A stretch of DNA of 64,000 bases from Lachnospira sp. UBA4346 (GTDB taxonomy: Bacteria; Bacillota; Clostridia; Lachnospirales; Lachnospiraceae). The notes beneath the pieces were generated by a model. It had not been told where the DNA came from. It made no database searches and was given only the letters and a program-made list of their open reading frames with translations. A program made the translations under genes and the position numbers. Within the stretch, counting starts at the first letter, position 1. Each line of letters begins with the position of its first letter. Shown here in pieces: positions 25,334 through 34,242 of the stretch. The DNA is taken from the NCBI GenBank assembly GCA_002394205.1, contig DGTC01000064.1:9590-73589 (forward strand). The letters run 5' to 3'.

Positions 25334-26740
25334 TTAGATATCGAACTCGAAGTATCTGATTGCATTGTTGTATGAGATGCCTTCAACAATTTTCTTTAAT
25401 GCCTTTTCATCAGCTGGATATTCGCCATTTTCAACCCATCCGCCGATTAATTCGCACATAATTCTTCTGAAATATTCATGTCTTGTGTAAGATAAGAAAC
25501 TTCTTGAATCTGTAAGCATTCCGATGAAGTTACCAAGAAGACTTAAGTTTGCAAGAGATGTCATCTGGTTTGTCATACCTACCTTATGGTCGTTGAACCA
25601 CCAAGCAGAACCCTGCTGAATCTTACCGATAGCTGTAGAATCCTGGAAGCATCCAAGAACTGTGCCGATAGCTGCGTTAACGGATGGATTTAATGAATAG
25701 ATGATTGTCTTAGGAAGCTCATCTGTTGCATTTAATGAGTTAAGGAACTGAGCCATTTCAGCTGAACTATCATGTGTGTTGATACAATCGAAACCAGTAT
25801 CTGGTCCTAACTGCTCATATCTGAACTTGTTGTTATCACGGATTGTACCATAATGTAACTGCATTACCCAATTCATCTTGTGATACTGCTTACCAACAGA
25901 TACCATAAATGCTGTCTTGAACTTGTTCATTTCTTCAACTGTGATTTCTTCACCTTTGAATCTCTTAGCGAAGATAGCTTCGATTTCTTCGTTAGTGTAT
26001 GGCTTGTACATTACATATTCTAACGCATGGTCAGATACGCTGCATCCCATAGAAGCAAAGAATTCCATTCTGTTTACAAGAGCATCCATCAATGTAGCAA
26101 ATGAGTTGATTGCAACACCACTTACATCTGAAAGTGTCTTTAAGTAATCAAGATATTCAGGCTTTTCAATATTCATAGCCTTGTCAGGTCTCCAAGCTGG
26201 AAGAACCTTAACATCAAATGTTGGGTCTTCAGCAATAACCTTATGCCATTCTAATGAATCAACAGGATCATCTGTTGTACAAATAAGTGTTACATTAGAC
26301 TGCTTAATAAGGTTACGAACTGACATTGAGCTTTCCTGTAACTTTGCATTACAAAGGTTCCAAACTTCTTCAGCTGTATCACCGTTTAATACACCTGTAT
26401 AACCGAAGTATCTCTGAAGTTCAAGATGACTCCAATGATAAAGTGGATTACCGATAGCCATTTCAAGAGTTTCTGCCCACTTCTGGAACTTTTCTCTATC
26501 TGTAGCATCACCTGTGATATACTTTTCATCAACGCCGTTTGTTCTCATCTGACGCCACTTGTAGTGGTCACCACCAAGCCATACCTGTGTGATGTTTTCG
26601 AACTTTCTGTCTTCAGCGATTTCTCTAGGGTTGATATGACAATGATAATCAACGATAGGCATCTTGTCTGCATAGTCATGGAATAAATGCTGTGCAGTAG
26701 GTGTTGAAAGTAAGAAGTCCTTGTCCATAAATTGTTTCAT
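25334..26740 (-). CDS. uxaC: Uronate (glucuronate/galacturonate) isomerase
   Basis: Converts D-galacturonate to D-tagaturonate (and D-glucuronate to D-fructuronate) in the cytosol, the first step of the isomerase pathway. The 468 aa match the family length. The amidohydrolase-like metal motif VDYHCHINPREIAED is near the N-terminus, and CTTDDPVDSLEWH and FDCINTHDSSAEMAQFLN are typical of UxaC. An aggaggaatt ribosome site precedes ATG 26740. It is downstream of, and probably co-transcribed with, the LacI regulator (19 bp gap) and divergent from uxaB. Confidence 0.97.
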   Translation of the reverse strand: MKQFMDKDFLLSTPTAQHLFHDYADKMPIVDYHCHINPREIAEDRKFENITQVWLGGDHYKWRQMRTNGVDEKYITGDATDREKFQKWAETLEMAIGNPLYHWSHLELQRYFGYTGVLNGDTAEEVWNLCNAKLQESSMSVRNLIKQSNVTLICTTDDPVDSLEWHKVIAEDPTFDVKVLPAWRPDKAMNIEKPEYLDYLKTLSDVSGVAINSFATLMDALVNRMEFFASMGCSVSDHALEYVMYKPYTNEEIEAIFAKRFKGEEITVEEMNKFKTAFMVSVGKQYHKMNWVMQLHYGTIRDNNKFRYEQLGPDTGFDCINTHDSSAEMAQFLNSLNATDELPKTIIYSLNPSVNAAIGTVLGCFQDSTAIGKIQQGSAWWFNDHKVGMTNQMTSLANLSLLGNFIGMLTDSRSFLSYTRHEYFRRIMCELIGGWVENGEYPADEKALKKIVEGISYNNAIRYFEFDI

Positions 26741-26759
26741 ACTGAATTCCTCCTAAAAT

Positions 26760-27764
26760 TTAGAATTTTGTTGTATTGCGTTTTATGATAGTAGCAGATA
26801 TGGTACTTGTATGTGTAACATAATCGCCACATAAAACCTTCATAAGTGTATCAACAGCTGCCAGAGAGAGTTGTTCGACCTGGCTGTCAATAGAGGTTAA
26901 TTCCGGTTCTGTGCATTTTGATAACACGGAATTGTTATAACCGACAATTTCAAGCTGTTCCGGTACAAGTAGTTGTTTGCTGTGGGCGTATTTAATTGCA
27001 CCTACGGCAAGTAAATCATCTGAAGCAACAACGGCGTCAAAAGGAAGACCGACAGCATCCATATCCTGTAAAGTTTGCAATGCACAAGTGATGTCTTTGG
27101 AACAAAAGTGCATATATTCAGGTTGAGGAGTAATGCCATAAGCCTGTAGCGCATCTTGAAAACCGTTGAGCTTTTTCATTCCGCTAAAAGAAGTGCTATT
27201 ATATAGGTAAACTATTTTTTTATGACCGTTTTCTAACAGGGTAGAAGTAATATCATAGACTGCTTTGTGATCATCACATAACACAGAATAAATATTGTCA
27301 TTTTCAATTGCACCATTGACGAGTACAATGGGCAGTTCTTTTGCGGCTTCCGTAATGTAGCCATAATCGTCAGAAGGATCGTTAAATACAAACTGAGAAC
27401 CAACTAAAATGATACCGTCAACACGCTTGCTAATCAGCAAATCCAAATATTTTCGTTTCGTGTCGATATCGCGACCGGTACAACAAAGAATAGAATCATA
27501 ACCATTCTTTCGCAATTCCTGTTCAATATAATAAATTGCATTTGCAAGATATGTATCTGAAGAATCACTGCACATAATACCGATTGTTTTCATTGTATTT
27601 AGACCAAGTCCACGCGCAAAAATATTTGGAGTATAATCAAGATCTTTGATTGCCTGCAATACTTTGTCTTTCGCTTTAGCGCTAACATTAGGTTTTCCGT
27701 TGAGTACGCGTGAAACGGTTGCAATGGATACGCCGGCCTTTTTGGATACGTCATAAATATTCAT
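26760..27764 (-). CDS. LacI-family regulator of galacturonate genes
   Basis: A 334-aa repressor. The N-terminal HTH and hinge (NIYDVSKKAGVSIATVSRVL, then NGKPNVSAKAKDKVLQAI) are followed by a periplasmic-binding-protein-like effector domain with TIGIMCSDSSDTYLAN and VDGIILVGSQF. It is encoded between uxaC and the divergent uxaB. Two TGTAAGNGCTTACA palindromes lie in the divergent region, one over each transcription start. It likely controls both units and itself; the inducer is probably a uronate intermediate such as tagaturonate, which is not shown by sequence. Confidence 0.88.
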   Translation of the reverse strand: MNIYDVSKKAGVSIATVSRVLNGKPNVSAKAKDKVLQAIKDLDYTPNIFARGLGLNTMKTIGIMCSDSSDTYLANAIYYIEQELRKNGYDSILCCTGRDIDTKRKYLDLLISKRVDGIILVGSQFVFNDPSDDYGYITEAAKELPIVLVNGAIENDNIYSVLCDDHKAVYDITSTLLENGHKKIVYLYNSTSFSGMKKLNGFQDALQAYGITPQPEYMHFCSKDITCALQTLQDMDAVGLPFDAVVASDDLLAVGAIKYAHSKQLLVPEQLEIVGYNNSVLSKCTEPELTSIDSQVEQLSLAAVDTLMKVLCGDYVTHTSTISATIIKRNTTKF

Positions 27765-27820
27765 AGGTTTCTAGCTTACGATTCCTTCCTTCGCAGATGA
27801 CTGCGTAAAAAAATATCAAA

Positions 27821-27834
27821 TGTAAGTGCTTACA
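27821..27834. promoter_or_regulatory. LacI-type operator O1
   Basis: TGTAAGTGCTTACA, a near-perfect palindrome just downstream of the leftward promoter start point, so binding would block lacI-uxaC transcription. Confidence 0.8.
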
Positions 27835-27847
27835 TATTGATAAATTT

Positions 27848-27876
27848 ATTATACAATGGTATGATAATAAAAACAA
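27848..27876 (-). promoter_or_regulatory. Promoter of lacI-uxaC
   Basis: On the minus strand TTGTTT (27876-27871), 17-bp spacer, perfect TATAAT (27853-27848). Confidence 0.7.
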
Positions 27877-27919
27877 GTGTGATGTAAGAATAATTTTGCT
27901 CTATGAAATGAAAAAAAGG

Positions 27920-27948
27920 TTGACTATTTATTCATTTCAGTATATTTT
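27920..27948 (+). promoter_or_regulatory. Promoter of uxaB
   Basis: TTGACT (27920-27925) with TATTTT (27943-27948) at 17 bp, or TATATT at 15 bp. The start point would fall at the LacI operator O2. Confidence 0.55.
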
Positions 27949-27954
27949 TATAAG

Positions 27955-27968
27955 TGTAAGCGCTTACA
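27955..27968. promoter_or_regulatory. LacI-type operator O2
   Basis: TGTAAGCGCTTACA, a perfect 14-bp palindrome at the expected start point of uxaB transcription. It differs from O1 by one base, and the two are 134 bp apart, so looping is possible. Confidence 0.85.
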
Positions 27969-28042
27969 TGCACTTATTTCAAATACCAGTGGGATGGTAA
28001 ATAATGGGGCATTAGCTTCCAGATACAAAAAGGAGATTAAAA

Positions 28043-29542
28043 ATGCAAAGATTAAACAAGAGTATTACAAATGCAGTTGACAGACCTGTTAAGGTTATGC
28101 AGTTTGGTGAGGGTAACTTCCTTAGAGCATTCGTTGATTACATCTTTGATGTAACAAATGAAAAGACAGATTTCAATGGCGGCGTTGTAATCGTTAAGCC
28201 AATCGAATTTGGTACACTTGAAAGATTCCATGATCAGGAATGTCAGTATACACTTCAGTTAAGAGGTTATGAAAATGGTCAGGCTAAGGAAATCACTCGT
28301 CAGATTACAACTGTAGTAGATGCTGTTGCAGCAATCGAAGACTATGATAAGTATATCGAATATGGAACAAGTGAAACTCTTAGATTTATCGTTTCTAACA
28401 CAACAGAAGCAGGTATTGTTTTCGATGAGACAGATAACGATCCTAACGCACGTCCTCCTAAGACATACCCAGGTAAGTTGACACAGCTCCTTTATAAGAG
28501 ATATCAGAAGTTCAACGGAGCAGCTGATAAGGGACTTATCTTACTTCCATGCGAACTTATCGCTGATAATGGTATTGAATTAAAGAAGTGCATTATGCAG
28601 TTTATTGATTTATGGAAATTAGAAGATGGATTCAAGAACTGGGTTAATGAGAACTGCTCATTCTGCCCAACATTAGTAGATAGAATCGTTCCTGGTTATC
28701 CAAGAGATGATGCACAGGCTCTTTGTGAAGAGTGGGGTTATGAAGATCAGTTAATCGACAGAGCTGAAACATTTGGTCTTTGGGTTGTTGAAAGTGATGC
28801 AAACCTTCCGCTTGAACAGCTTGAAAAGGAACTTCCATTTAAGGAAGCTGGCTTAAATGTTGTATTCACAAAGGATCATCACCCATACAAGGAAAGAAAG
28901 GTTAGAATCTTAAATGGTTCTCATACATCATTTGTTCTTGCTTCATTCCTTGCAGGTAACGATAACGTAGAAAACTCAATGAAGGATGCTACAATCAGAA
29001 AGTATATGGAAGAAACATTATATGATGAAGTAATTCCTACACTTTCATTAAAGAAGGAAGATTGCGAAGAGTTCGCTAAGGCTGTTATCGACAGATTCTT
29101 AAACCCATTCGTAGATCATAAGTTATTAAGTATTTCATTGAACTCAGTATCTAAGTGGGAAGCAAGATGTATGCCTTCATTCTTAGGTTATGTTGACAAG
29201 TTCGGTAAGTTACCTAAGTACCTTACATTCTCTCTTGCAGCATTAATGAGCTTCTATACTTCACAGAAGGAAGAAGAGTTCAATGGTGGTATCGTATTAA
29301 AGGGTAACAGAAATGGTGAAGAATATGTTATCAACGATGATAAGGCAGTACTTGATTTCTTCAAGGATAACTCTGCTAAGGCACCGGCTGAATTCACACA
29401 TGCATTCTTAAGCAATACAAAGTTCTTCGGTGGCAATGATTTAACAAAGGTTGCCGGATTAGAAGAAGCAATCACAGATTATATCGCTGATATTAGAGAA
29501 AGAGGTATGAGAGCTGTTGTTACTGATGTAGTGAACAAGTAA
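28043..29542 (+). CDS. uxaB: Tagaturonate reductase (altronate oxidoreductase)
   Basis: Reduces D-tagaturonate to D-altronate with NADH. The 499 aa match the mannitol-dehydrogenase superfamily: an N-terminal Rossmann segment (VMQFGEGNFLRAFVDYIFD), then a C-terminal domain with KVRILNGSHTSFVLASFLAG, the family Lys/Asn/His catalytic block. aaaaggag precedes ATG 28043. Codon use is strongly biased toward AAG, GCT and GTT, suggesting high expression. First gene of the rightward galacturonate group. Confidence 0.95.
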   Translation: MQRLNKSITNAVDRPVKVMQFGEGNFLRAFVDYIFDVTNEKTDFNGGVVIVKPIEFGTLERFHDQECQYTLQLRGYENGQAKEITRQITTVVDAVAAIEDYDKYIEYGTSETLRFIVSNTTEAGIVFDETDNDPNARPPKTYPGKLTQLLYKRYQKFNGAADKGLILLPCELIADNGIELKKCIMQFIDLWKLEDGFKNWVNENCSFCPTLVDRIVPGYPRDDAQALCEEWGYEDQLIDRAETFGLWVVESDANLPLEQLEKELPFKEAGLNVVFTKDHHPYKERKVRILNGSHTSFVLASFLAGNDNVENSMKDATIRKYMEETLYDEVIPTLSLKKEDCEEFAKAVIDRFLNPFVDHKLLSISLNSVSKWEARCMPSFLGYVDKFGKLPKYLTFSLAALMSFYTSQKEEEFNGGIVLKGNRNGEEYVINDDKAVLDFFKDNSAKAPAEFTHAFLSNTKFFGGNDLTKVAGLEEAITDYIADIRERGMRAVVTDVVNK

Positions 29543-29609
29543 TCATAGAATCCATTTGATTGAACAATGTAAGCATTGTATCTGACAATTTTATATTCAG
29601 AATACATAG

Positions 29610-29637
29610 ATAGGGCGGATGTTCGCATCTGCCCTAT
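29610..29637 (+). terminator. UUCG hairpin between uxaB and uxaA
   Basis: A 12-bp stem (ATAGGGCGGATG / CATCTGCCCTAT, one G-U pair) is closed by a TTCG tetraloop. Only TGTAT follows, not a T run. It may be an inefficient terminator or an mRNA stabiliser that tunes uxaA relative to uxaB. Confidence 0.6.
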
Positions 29638-29662
29638 TGTATATTAAATAAAGGAGAGAAAT

Positions 29663-31150
29663 ATGCAGGATTTCATTAAGATTAATAAAAATGATAACGT
29701 TGCAGTTGCTTTAAAGCCAATCGCAAAAGGAACAACTGTAGAAGTTGCTGGAACATCTGTTACAACAGTTGAAGATATTCCACAGGGACATAAATTTGCA
29801 ATAAAGCCTGTTAAGAAGGGTGATGCAGTTATCAAATACGGATTCCGTATTGGATATGCACAGGCAGATGTTGAAGTTGGTGCGTGGATTCATACACACA
29901 ACTTAAAGACAGCTTTAGGTGAATTATTAGAGTACACATATAATCCGGAAGGACATAAGGATGTTGAACCGACTGAAGAAGCATTCTTTGATGGATATAT
30001 GAGAGAAAATGGTAAAGTTGGTGTTCGTAACGAAGTATGGATTATCCCAACAGTAGGATGCGTAAATTCAATTGCAAGAGCGATTGAAGCAACAGCAAGA
30101 GCTAAGAAACCGGAGGGGATTGATGAAGTTGTTGCATTCCCTCATCCATATGGATGTTCACAGACAACAGAAGATCAGGAAAATACAAGAACAATTCTTG
30201 CAGATTTAATCAATCATCCAAATGCAGGTGCAGTTCTTGTATTAGGCCTTGGATGTGAAAATAGCCGTATTGAAGTATTAAAGGACTATATCGGAGAAGT
30301 AAATTCTGACAGAGTGAAGTTCTTACAGGTTCAGGATGTTGAAAATGAGCAGGAAGAAGCTGAGAAACTTATGGATGAGTTGATGGCGTATGCTGCTACA
30401 TTTAAGCGCGAGAAAGTTAGTGCGAAAGAACTTATTATTGGTATGAAGTGCGGTGGTTCTGATGGACTTTCAGGTATTACAGCAAACCCAACAGTAGGTC
30501 TGTTCTCAGATATGCTTGTATCTAAGGGTGGTACAACAATTCTTACAGAAGTTCCGGAAATGTTCGGTGCTGAAACAATCCTTATGGATCGTTGCCAGAA
30601 TAAAGAATTATTCGAAAAGACAGTACATTTAATCAATGATTTCAAGGAATATTTCATTAAGAATGGTCAGGAAATCTATGAAAATCCATCACCGGGAAAT
30701 AAGGATGGTGGTATTACAACACTTGAAGATAAGTCTCTTGGATGTACACAGAAGTCTGGTAGCTCACTTGTAAAGGGCGTATTAGCTTACGGTGAAAGAG
30801 TAGAAACAAAGGGATTGAATCTTCTTAGTGCACCAGGTAATGACTTGGTTGCTTCTACAGCATGTGCTGCTTCAGGTGCTCAGATGGTTCTTTTCACAAC
30901 AGGTAGAGGAACACCATTTGCATCACCGGTACCAACTGTTAAGATTGCTACAAATTCAAGACTTGCCGGTAATAAGAAGAATTGGATTGATTTCAATGCA
31001 GGAAGACTTGTAACAGATGATATTCCAATGGAACAGCTTGCTGAAGAATTGTTCCAGTTAGTATTAGATGTCGCATCAGGTAAGAAGGTTAAGGCTGAGA
31101 TCGCAGGATTCCATGACTTAGCAATCTTTAAGCAGGGTGTTACATTATAA
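29663..31150 (+). CDS. uxaA: Altronate dehydratase
   Basis: Dehydrates D-altronate to 2-keto-3-deoxygluconate; the family is iron-dependent. The 495 aa comprise an N-terminal SAF domain (about 1-95, with WIHTHNLKT) and the large UxaA/GarD domain (FDGYMRENGKVGVRNEVWI, FPHPYGCSQ, LGLGCENSRIEVLK, MKCGGSDGLSGITANP). aaaggagag precedes ATG 29663. It lies 120 bp after uxaB with a hairpin between. Confidence 0.95.
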   Translation: MQDFIKINKNDNVAVALKPIAKGTTVEVAGTSVTTVEDIPQGHKFAIKPVKKGDAVIKYGFRIGYAQADVEVGAWIHTHNLKTALGELLEYTYNPEGHKDVEPTEEAFFDGYMRENGKVGVRNEVWIIPTVGCVNSIARAIEATARAKKPEGIDEVVAFPHPYGCSQTTEDQENTRTILADLINHPNAGAVLVLGLGCENSRIEVLKDYIGEVNSDRVKFLQVQDVENEQEEAEKLMDELMAYAATFKREKVSAKELIIGMKCGGSDGLSGITANPTVGLFSDMLVSKGGTTILTEVPEMFGAETILMDRCQNKELFEKTVHLINDFKEYFIKNGQEIYENPSPGNKDGGITTLEDKSLGCTQKSGSSLVKGVLAYGERVETKGLNLLSAPGNDLVASTACAASGAQMVLFTTGRGTPFASPVPTVKIATNSRLAGNKKNWIDFNAGRLVTDDIPMEQLAEELFQLVLDVASGKKVKAEIAGFHDLAIFKQGVTL

Positions 31151-31344
31151 TTTTATCAAAACAGATAAAATGTAATATAGATTAGAAAATAATCTGTCAT
31201 GCAGCAGAGTTCGCCAAAATAAATTTTTGGTAAACTTCAAGCAGCTGGTTACATAATTTTAATAAATTTTAATAAACAATTGATAAACAAAAAGTTATAT
31301 GTTAAACTATGTATAATCTTAAATATATTTGGAGGTAAATATTA

Positions 31345-32442
31345 ATGAATTTAAATTTAAGACCAAAAGAAGAATGTAAATTCGATGCTGTATCATTAGG
31401 TGAAGTTATGCTTCGTCTTGATCCAGGTGAAGGAAGAATCAGAACAGCTAGATCATTTAGAGCATGGGAAGGTGGCGGAGAATATAACGTTATCCGTGGT
31501 CTTCATAAGTGTTTTGGTATGAACACAGCTGTTATTACTGCTTTTGCTGATAACGAAGTAGGTCTTCTTATGAAGGACTTCATCGAGCAGGGTGGTGTAT
31601 CTACAGAACTTCTTTGCATGAAGAAGACAGATGGTATCGGACGTACATGCAGAAACGGTATCAACTTCACAGAAAGAGGATTTGGTATCCGTGGTGCTAA
31701 AGGTTGTTCAGATAGAGCAAACACAGCTATTTCTCAGGCTACACCAGAAGATTTTGATTTTGATTATATCTTCGGTACACTTGGTGTTCGTTGGTTACAT
31801 ACAGGCGGTATCTATGCAGCTTTATCTGAGCAGGCATGTGAAACAGTTATCGCAGCTTGTAAGGCAGCTAAGAAGTATGGCACAATTGTATCTTACGATC
31901 TTAACTACAGACCATCTATGTGGGAAGCTATCGGTGGTTTAGCTAAGGCTCAGGAAGTTAATAAGGAAGTTGCTAAGTATGTTGACGTTATGATTGGTAA
32001 CGAAGAAGACTTTACAGCTTGCCTTGGCTTCGAAATCGAAGGTAACGATGAGAACCTTAAGACACTTAACCTTGAAGGTTACAAGAAGATGATTAATGAA
32101 GCAGCAGCAGCATATCCTAACTTCAAGGCAGTTGCTACAACACTTCGTCAGGTTAAGACAGCTACAGTTAACGACTGGTCAGCAATCTGTTGGGCAGATG
32201 GCGAAATCTACAAGGCAACTCAGTATGATGGTCTTGAAATCATGGATAGAGTTGGTGGCGGTGATTCATTCGCTTCAGGTCTTGTATATGGTCTTATGAC
32301 ATTTGAAGATGCAGAAAAGGCTGTTAACTATGGTGCAGCTCATGGTGCATTAGCTATGACAACTCCTGGTGATACAACAATGGCTTCTCTTAAGGAAGTT
32401 GAAGGTATCGTTGGTGGTGCTGGCGCTAGAGTACAGAGATAA
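31345..32442 (+). CDS. kdgK: 2-keto-3-deoxygluconate kinase (PfkB family)
   Basis: Phosphorylates KDG to KDPG. A 365-aa PfkB/ribokinase-like protein. VSLGEVMLRLDPGEGRI is at the N-terminus, SYDLNYRPSMWE and MIGNEEDF are mid-protein, and DRVGGGDSFASGLVYGL carries the catalytic Asp of the DTxGAGD-type motif (here GGGD). A ttggagg site precedes ATG 31345. A TATAAT at 31312-31317 upstream suggests its own promoter in addition to read-through from uxaA. Confidence 0.9.
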   Translation: MNLNLRPKEECKFDAVSLGEVMLRLDPGEGRIRTARSFRAWEGGGEYNVIRGLHKCFGMNTAVITAFADNEVGLLMKDFIEQGGVSTELLCMKKTDGIGRTCRNGINFTERGFGIRGAKGCSDRANTAISQATPEDFDFDYIFGTLGVRWLHTGGIYAALSEQACETVIAACKAAKKYGTIVSYDLNYRPSMWEAIGGLAKAQEVNKEVAKYVDVMIGNEEDFTACLGFEIEGNDENLKTLNLEGYKKMINEAAAAYPNFKAVATTLRQVKTATVNDWSAICWADGEIYKATQYDGLEIMDRVGGGDSFASGLVYGLMTFEDAEKAVNYGAAHGALAMTTPGDTTMASLKEVEGIVGGAGARVQR

Positions 32443-32512
32443 TTATTTGATGAATGGGAAGGATAATTACGATTATCTGAACATACATTGAATTTCTATT
32501 GAAAATGTATGG

Positions 32513-32562
32513 TAAGTTTCACATATTCCTCTAGAATTTCTAGGGGATGTGTGAAACTTTTT
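32513..32562 (+). terminator. Terminator of kdgK
   Basis: AAGTTTCACA pairs with TGTGAAACTT, with an inner CCTCTAG/CTAGGGG stem, followed by TTTTTG. Confidence 0.8.
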
Positions 32563-32595
32563 GTGAATTTGTTAAAATATTTGCTAAAAAGAGAA

Positions 32596-32707
32596 GTAAA
32601 CAATACTGTTTGAATGGTGAAAGAATTACTTTATTAAAGTTGTGTATCGTTTACAACAGGTGTCAAATAAACAATAAATGAGTTTGTTTGCTAAACTGTT
32701 TACAACA
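32596..32707. promoter_or_regulatory. Repeated GTTTAC elements upstream of kdgA
   Basis: GTAAACAA at 32596-32603, CGTTTACAACAG near 32649-32660 and CTGTTTACAACAA near 32696-32708 share a GTTTACAA core. TTTACAACA is repeated 49 bp apart. They are possible half-sites of a LacI/GntR-type KDG regulator distinct from the uxa operator. No clear -35/-10 pair can be named. Confidence 0.4.
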
Positions 32708-32747
32708 ATAAAAGGCAGGATGCCTAAATAAAAAAGGATGGATAAAA

Positions 32748-33707
32748 ATGAACGCAGTCGTTGAAGAATTAGGAAAAATTGGTATTGTTCCAGTTATCGC
32801 ATTGGATGATGCAAAAGATGCTGAGCCTTTAGCAAAGGCATTAATCGAAGGTGGACTTCCAGCAGCGGAAGTTACATTTAGAACAGCTGCAGCAGAAGAA
32901 GCTATTAAGATTATGGCAGAAAAGTACCCAGAAATCGTAGTAGGTGCAGGTACAGTTCTTACGCCAGAACAGGCTGACAGAGCTATGAATGCCGGCGCTA
33001 AATTTATTGTTAGTCCTGGTTTAAATCCTAAGGTTGTTAAGCATTGTCTTGATAAGGGATATCCAATTGTTCCTGGTACAAGCAATCCTTCAGATGTTGA
33101 AGTTGCAATTGAATTAGGTCTTGATGTTGTTAAGTTCTTCCCTGCTGAAGCAGCTGGCGGATTAAACATGATTAAGTCAATGGCGGCTCCTTATACAAAT
33201 ATGAAGTTTATGCCAACAGGTGGTATCAACGCAAGCAACTTAAAATCATACCTTGACTTTAACAAGATTGTATGTTGCGGTGGTTCTTGGATGGTTAAGA
33301 AGGATATGGTTGCAGCAGGAGATTTCGAAGGAATCAAGAAGCTTACAAGAGAAGCTGTTGATACAATGTTAGGTTTTGAAATGAGACATGTTGGTGTTAA
33401 TATGCAGACAGCTGAAGAAGCAGATGATCTTGCAAATACATTAGATGCAATGTTTAGTTTCCCTAAGAAGGTTGGAAACAGTTCAATCTTCTCTGGAACA
33501 GGTTTTGAAATTATGAAGAAGCAGGGCCGTGGAACAAACGGACATATTGCAATTGCAACAAACTATATCGAGAGAGCAATCTACCACTTAGAGAAGCGTG
33601 GATTTGAATTTGATAAGGATTCAGCAGTTATCAAGGAAGGCAGATTAAAGGCTATCTATTTCAAGGGTGAATTTGGTGGATTTGCTATGCACCTTGTTCA
33701 GAAGTAA
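32748..33707 (+). CDS. kdgA: KDPG aldolase fused to a glyoxalase-like domain
   Basis: Cleaves KDPG to pyruvate and glyceraldehyde 3-phosphate. Residues 1-~210 are a class I KDPG/KHG aldolase: AAEVTFRTAAAEEAI holds the catalytic Glu, VVKFFPAEAAGG the Schiff-base Lys, and MPTGGINASNLKSYL the phosphate site. Residues ~211-319 form an extra VOC/glyoxalase-like domain starting MRHVGVNMQTAEEAD, with GTGFEIMKKQGRGTNGHIAI and a C-terminal AMHLV, so candidate metal ligands (His, Glu, His) are present. Ordinary KdgA/Eda is ~205 aa. The extra domain may bind a substrate or metal; its role is unknown. Confidence 0.92.
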   Translation: MNAVVEELGKIGIVPVIALDDAKDAEPLAKALIEGGLPAAEVTFRTAAAEEAIKIMAEKYPEIVVGAGTVLTPEQADRAMNAGAKFIVSPGLNPKVVKHCLDKGYPIVPGTSNPSDVEVAIELGLDVVKFFPAEAAGGLNMIKSMAAPYTNMKFMPTGGINASNLKSYLDFNKIVCCGGSWMVKKDMVAAGDFEGIKKLTREAVDTMLGFEMRHVGVNMQTAEEADDLANTLDAMFSFPKKVGNSSIFSGTGFEIMKKQGRGTNGHIAIATNYIERAIYHLEKRGFEFDKDSAVIKEGRLKAIYFKGEFGGFAMHLVQK

Positions 33708-33838
33708 GATTTGTTAAGAATCTAGAGCGTTTAAAATGTATGGTTTATCGGGAAGATGGATTATCAGAGTATTTAAAGATGCTTGAATATTAGGTCAGAT
33801 AAATCTAACGATAGTAATTTAATACAAATCAAATGTAG

Positions 33839-33879
33839 GGCTGTATAATTCTGAAACATGAATTATGCAGCCTTTGTTT
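33839..33879 (+). terminator. Terminator of kdgA
   Basis: GGCTGTATAATTC (33839-33851) pairs with GAATTATGCAGCC (33860-33872), followed by TTTGTTT. Confidence 0.75.
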
Positions 33880-33912
33880 GCATGGCAAAATTCCGGTTTA
33901 ACGAGCAGTGCC

Positions 33913-33975
33913 AAAAAGAAATAACAAATACTCGATGGGAGCTTGCTCACAAGAGAGGATTTGTTATTTCTTTTT
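33913..33975. repeat. 17-bp perfect inverted repeat with a 29-nt loop
   Basis: AAAAAGAAATAACAAAT (33913-33929) is the exact reverse complement of 33959-33975. The loop contains a small GAGC-TT-GCTC hairpin. It is not adjacent to a gene end (the kdgA terminator already precedes it). It could be a bidirectional terminator, an RNA stem, or the end of a small mobile repeat. Confidence 0.75.
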
Positions 33976-34059
33976 GATAGTGCGACTGCACGGATGTGCA
34001 AAGAGCGTAGTGGATTGCGAATCGCACTGCGTAATGTAGTGGGATGCCACAAGGAAACT

Positions 34060-34242
34060 TTGACCTAACGGACGGTCAAGAGCCATATCATTATTGTCAA
34101 ACATGCTTCATTTCCTGCTCGCTTCCTCGCGCCTATTGTTGCCAGTCGCGAAAACTCGGGGCAAGCCCCTCAAACAGTTCGCTTTGTGGCAACGCGACTC
34201 GAAAGCTCCCGACGGAAGCCTCGCAACTGTTTGTCAACAATG
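34060..34242. ncRNA. Candidate structured RNA or repeat domain, unassigned
   Basis: Nested complementary segments: CATTATTGTCAAAC (34089-34102) with GTTTGTCAACAATG (34229-34242, 12 of 14 paired); AGTCGCG (34144-34150) with CGCGACT (34193-34199); and GGGG-CAAG-CCCC (34158-34169). A separate hairpin TTGACC/GGTCAA lies at 34060-34079. The region is clearly more GC-rich than its surroundings and has no convincing ORF. The pattern fits a folded RNA or a repetitive element; strand and function are unknown. Confidence 0.4.

Noticed and set aside
33819..34052. Minus-strand ORF of 77 codons in the non-coding island
   Set aside because: It crosses the kdgA terminator and the 17-bp palindrome, and has no convincing ribosome site or domain.
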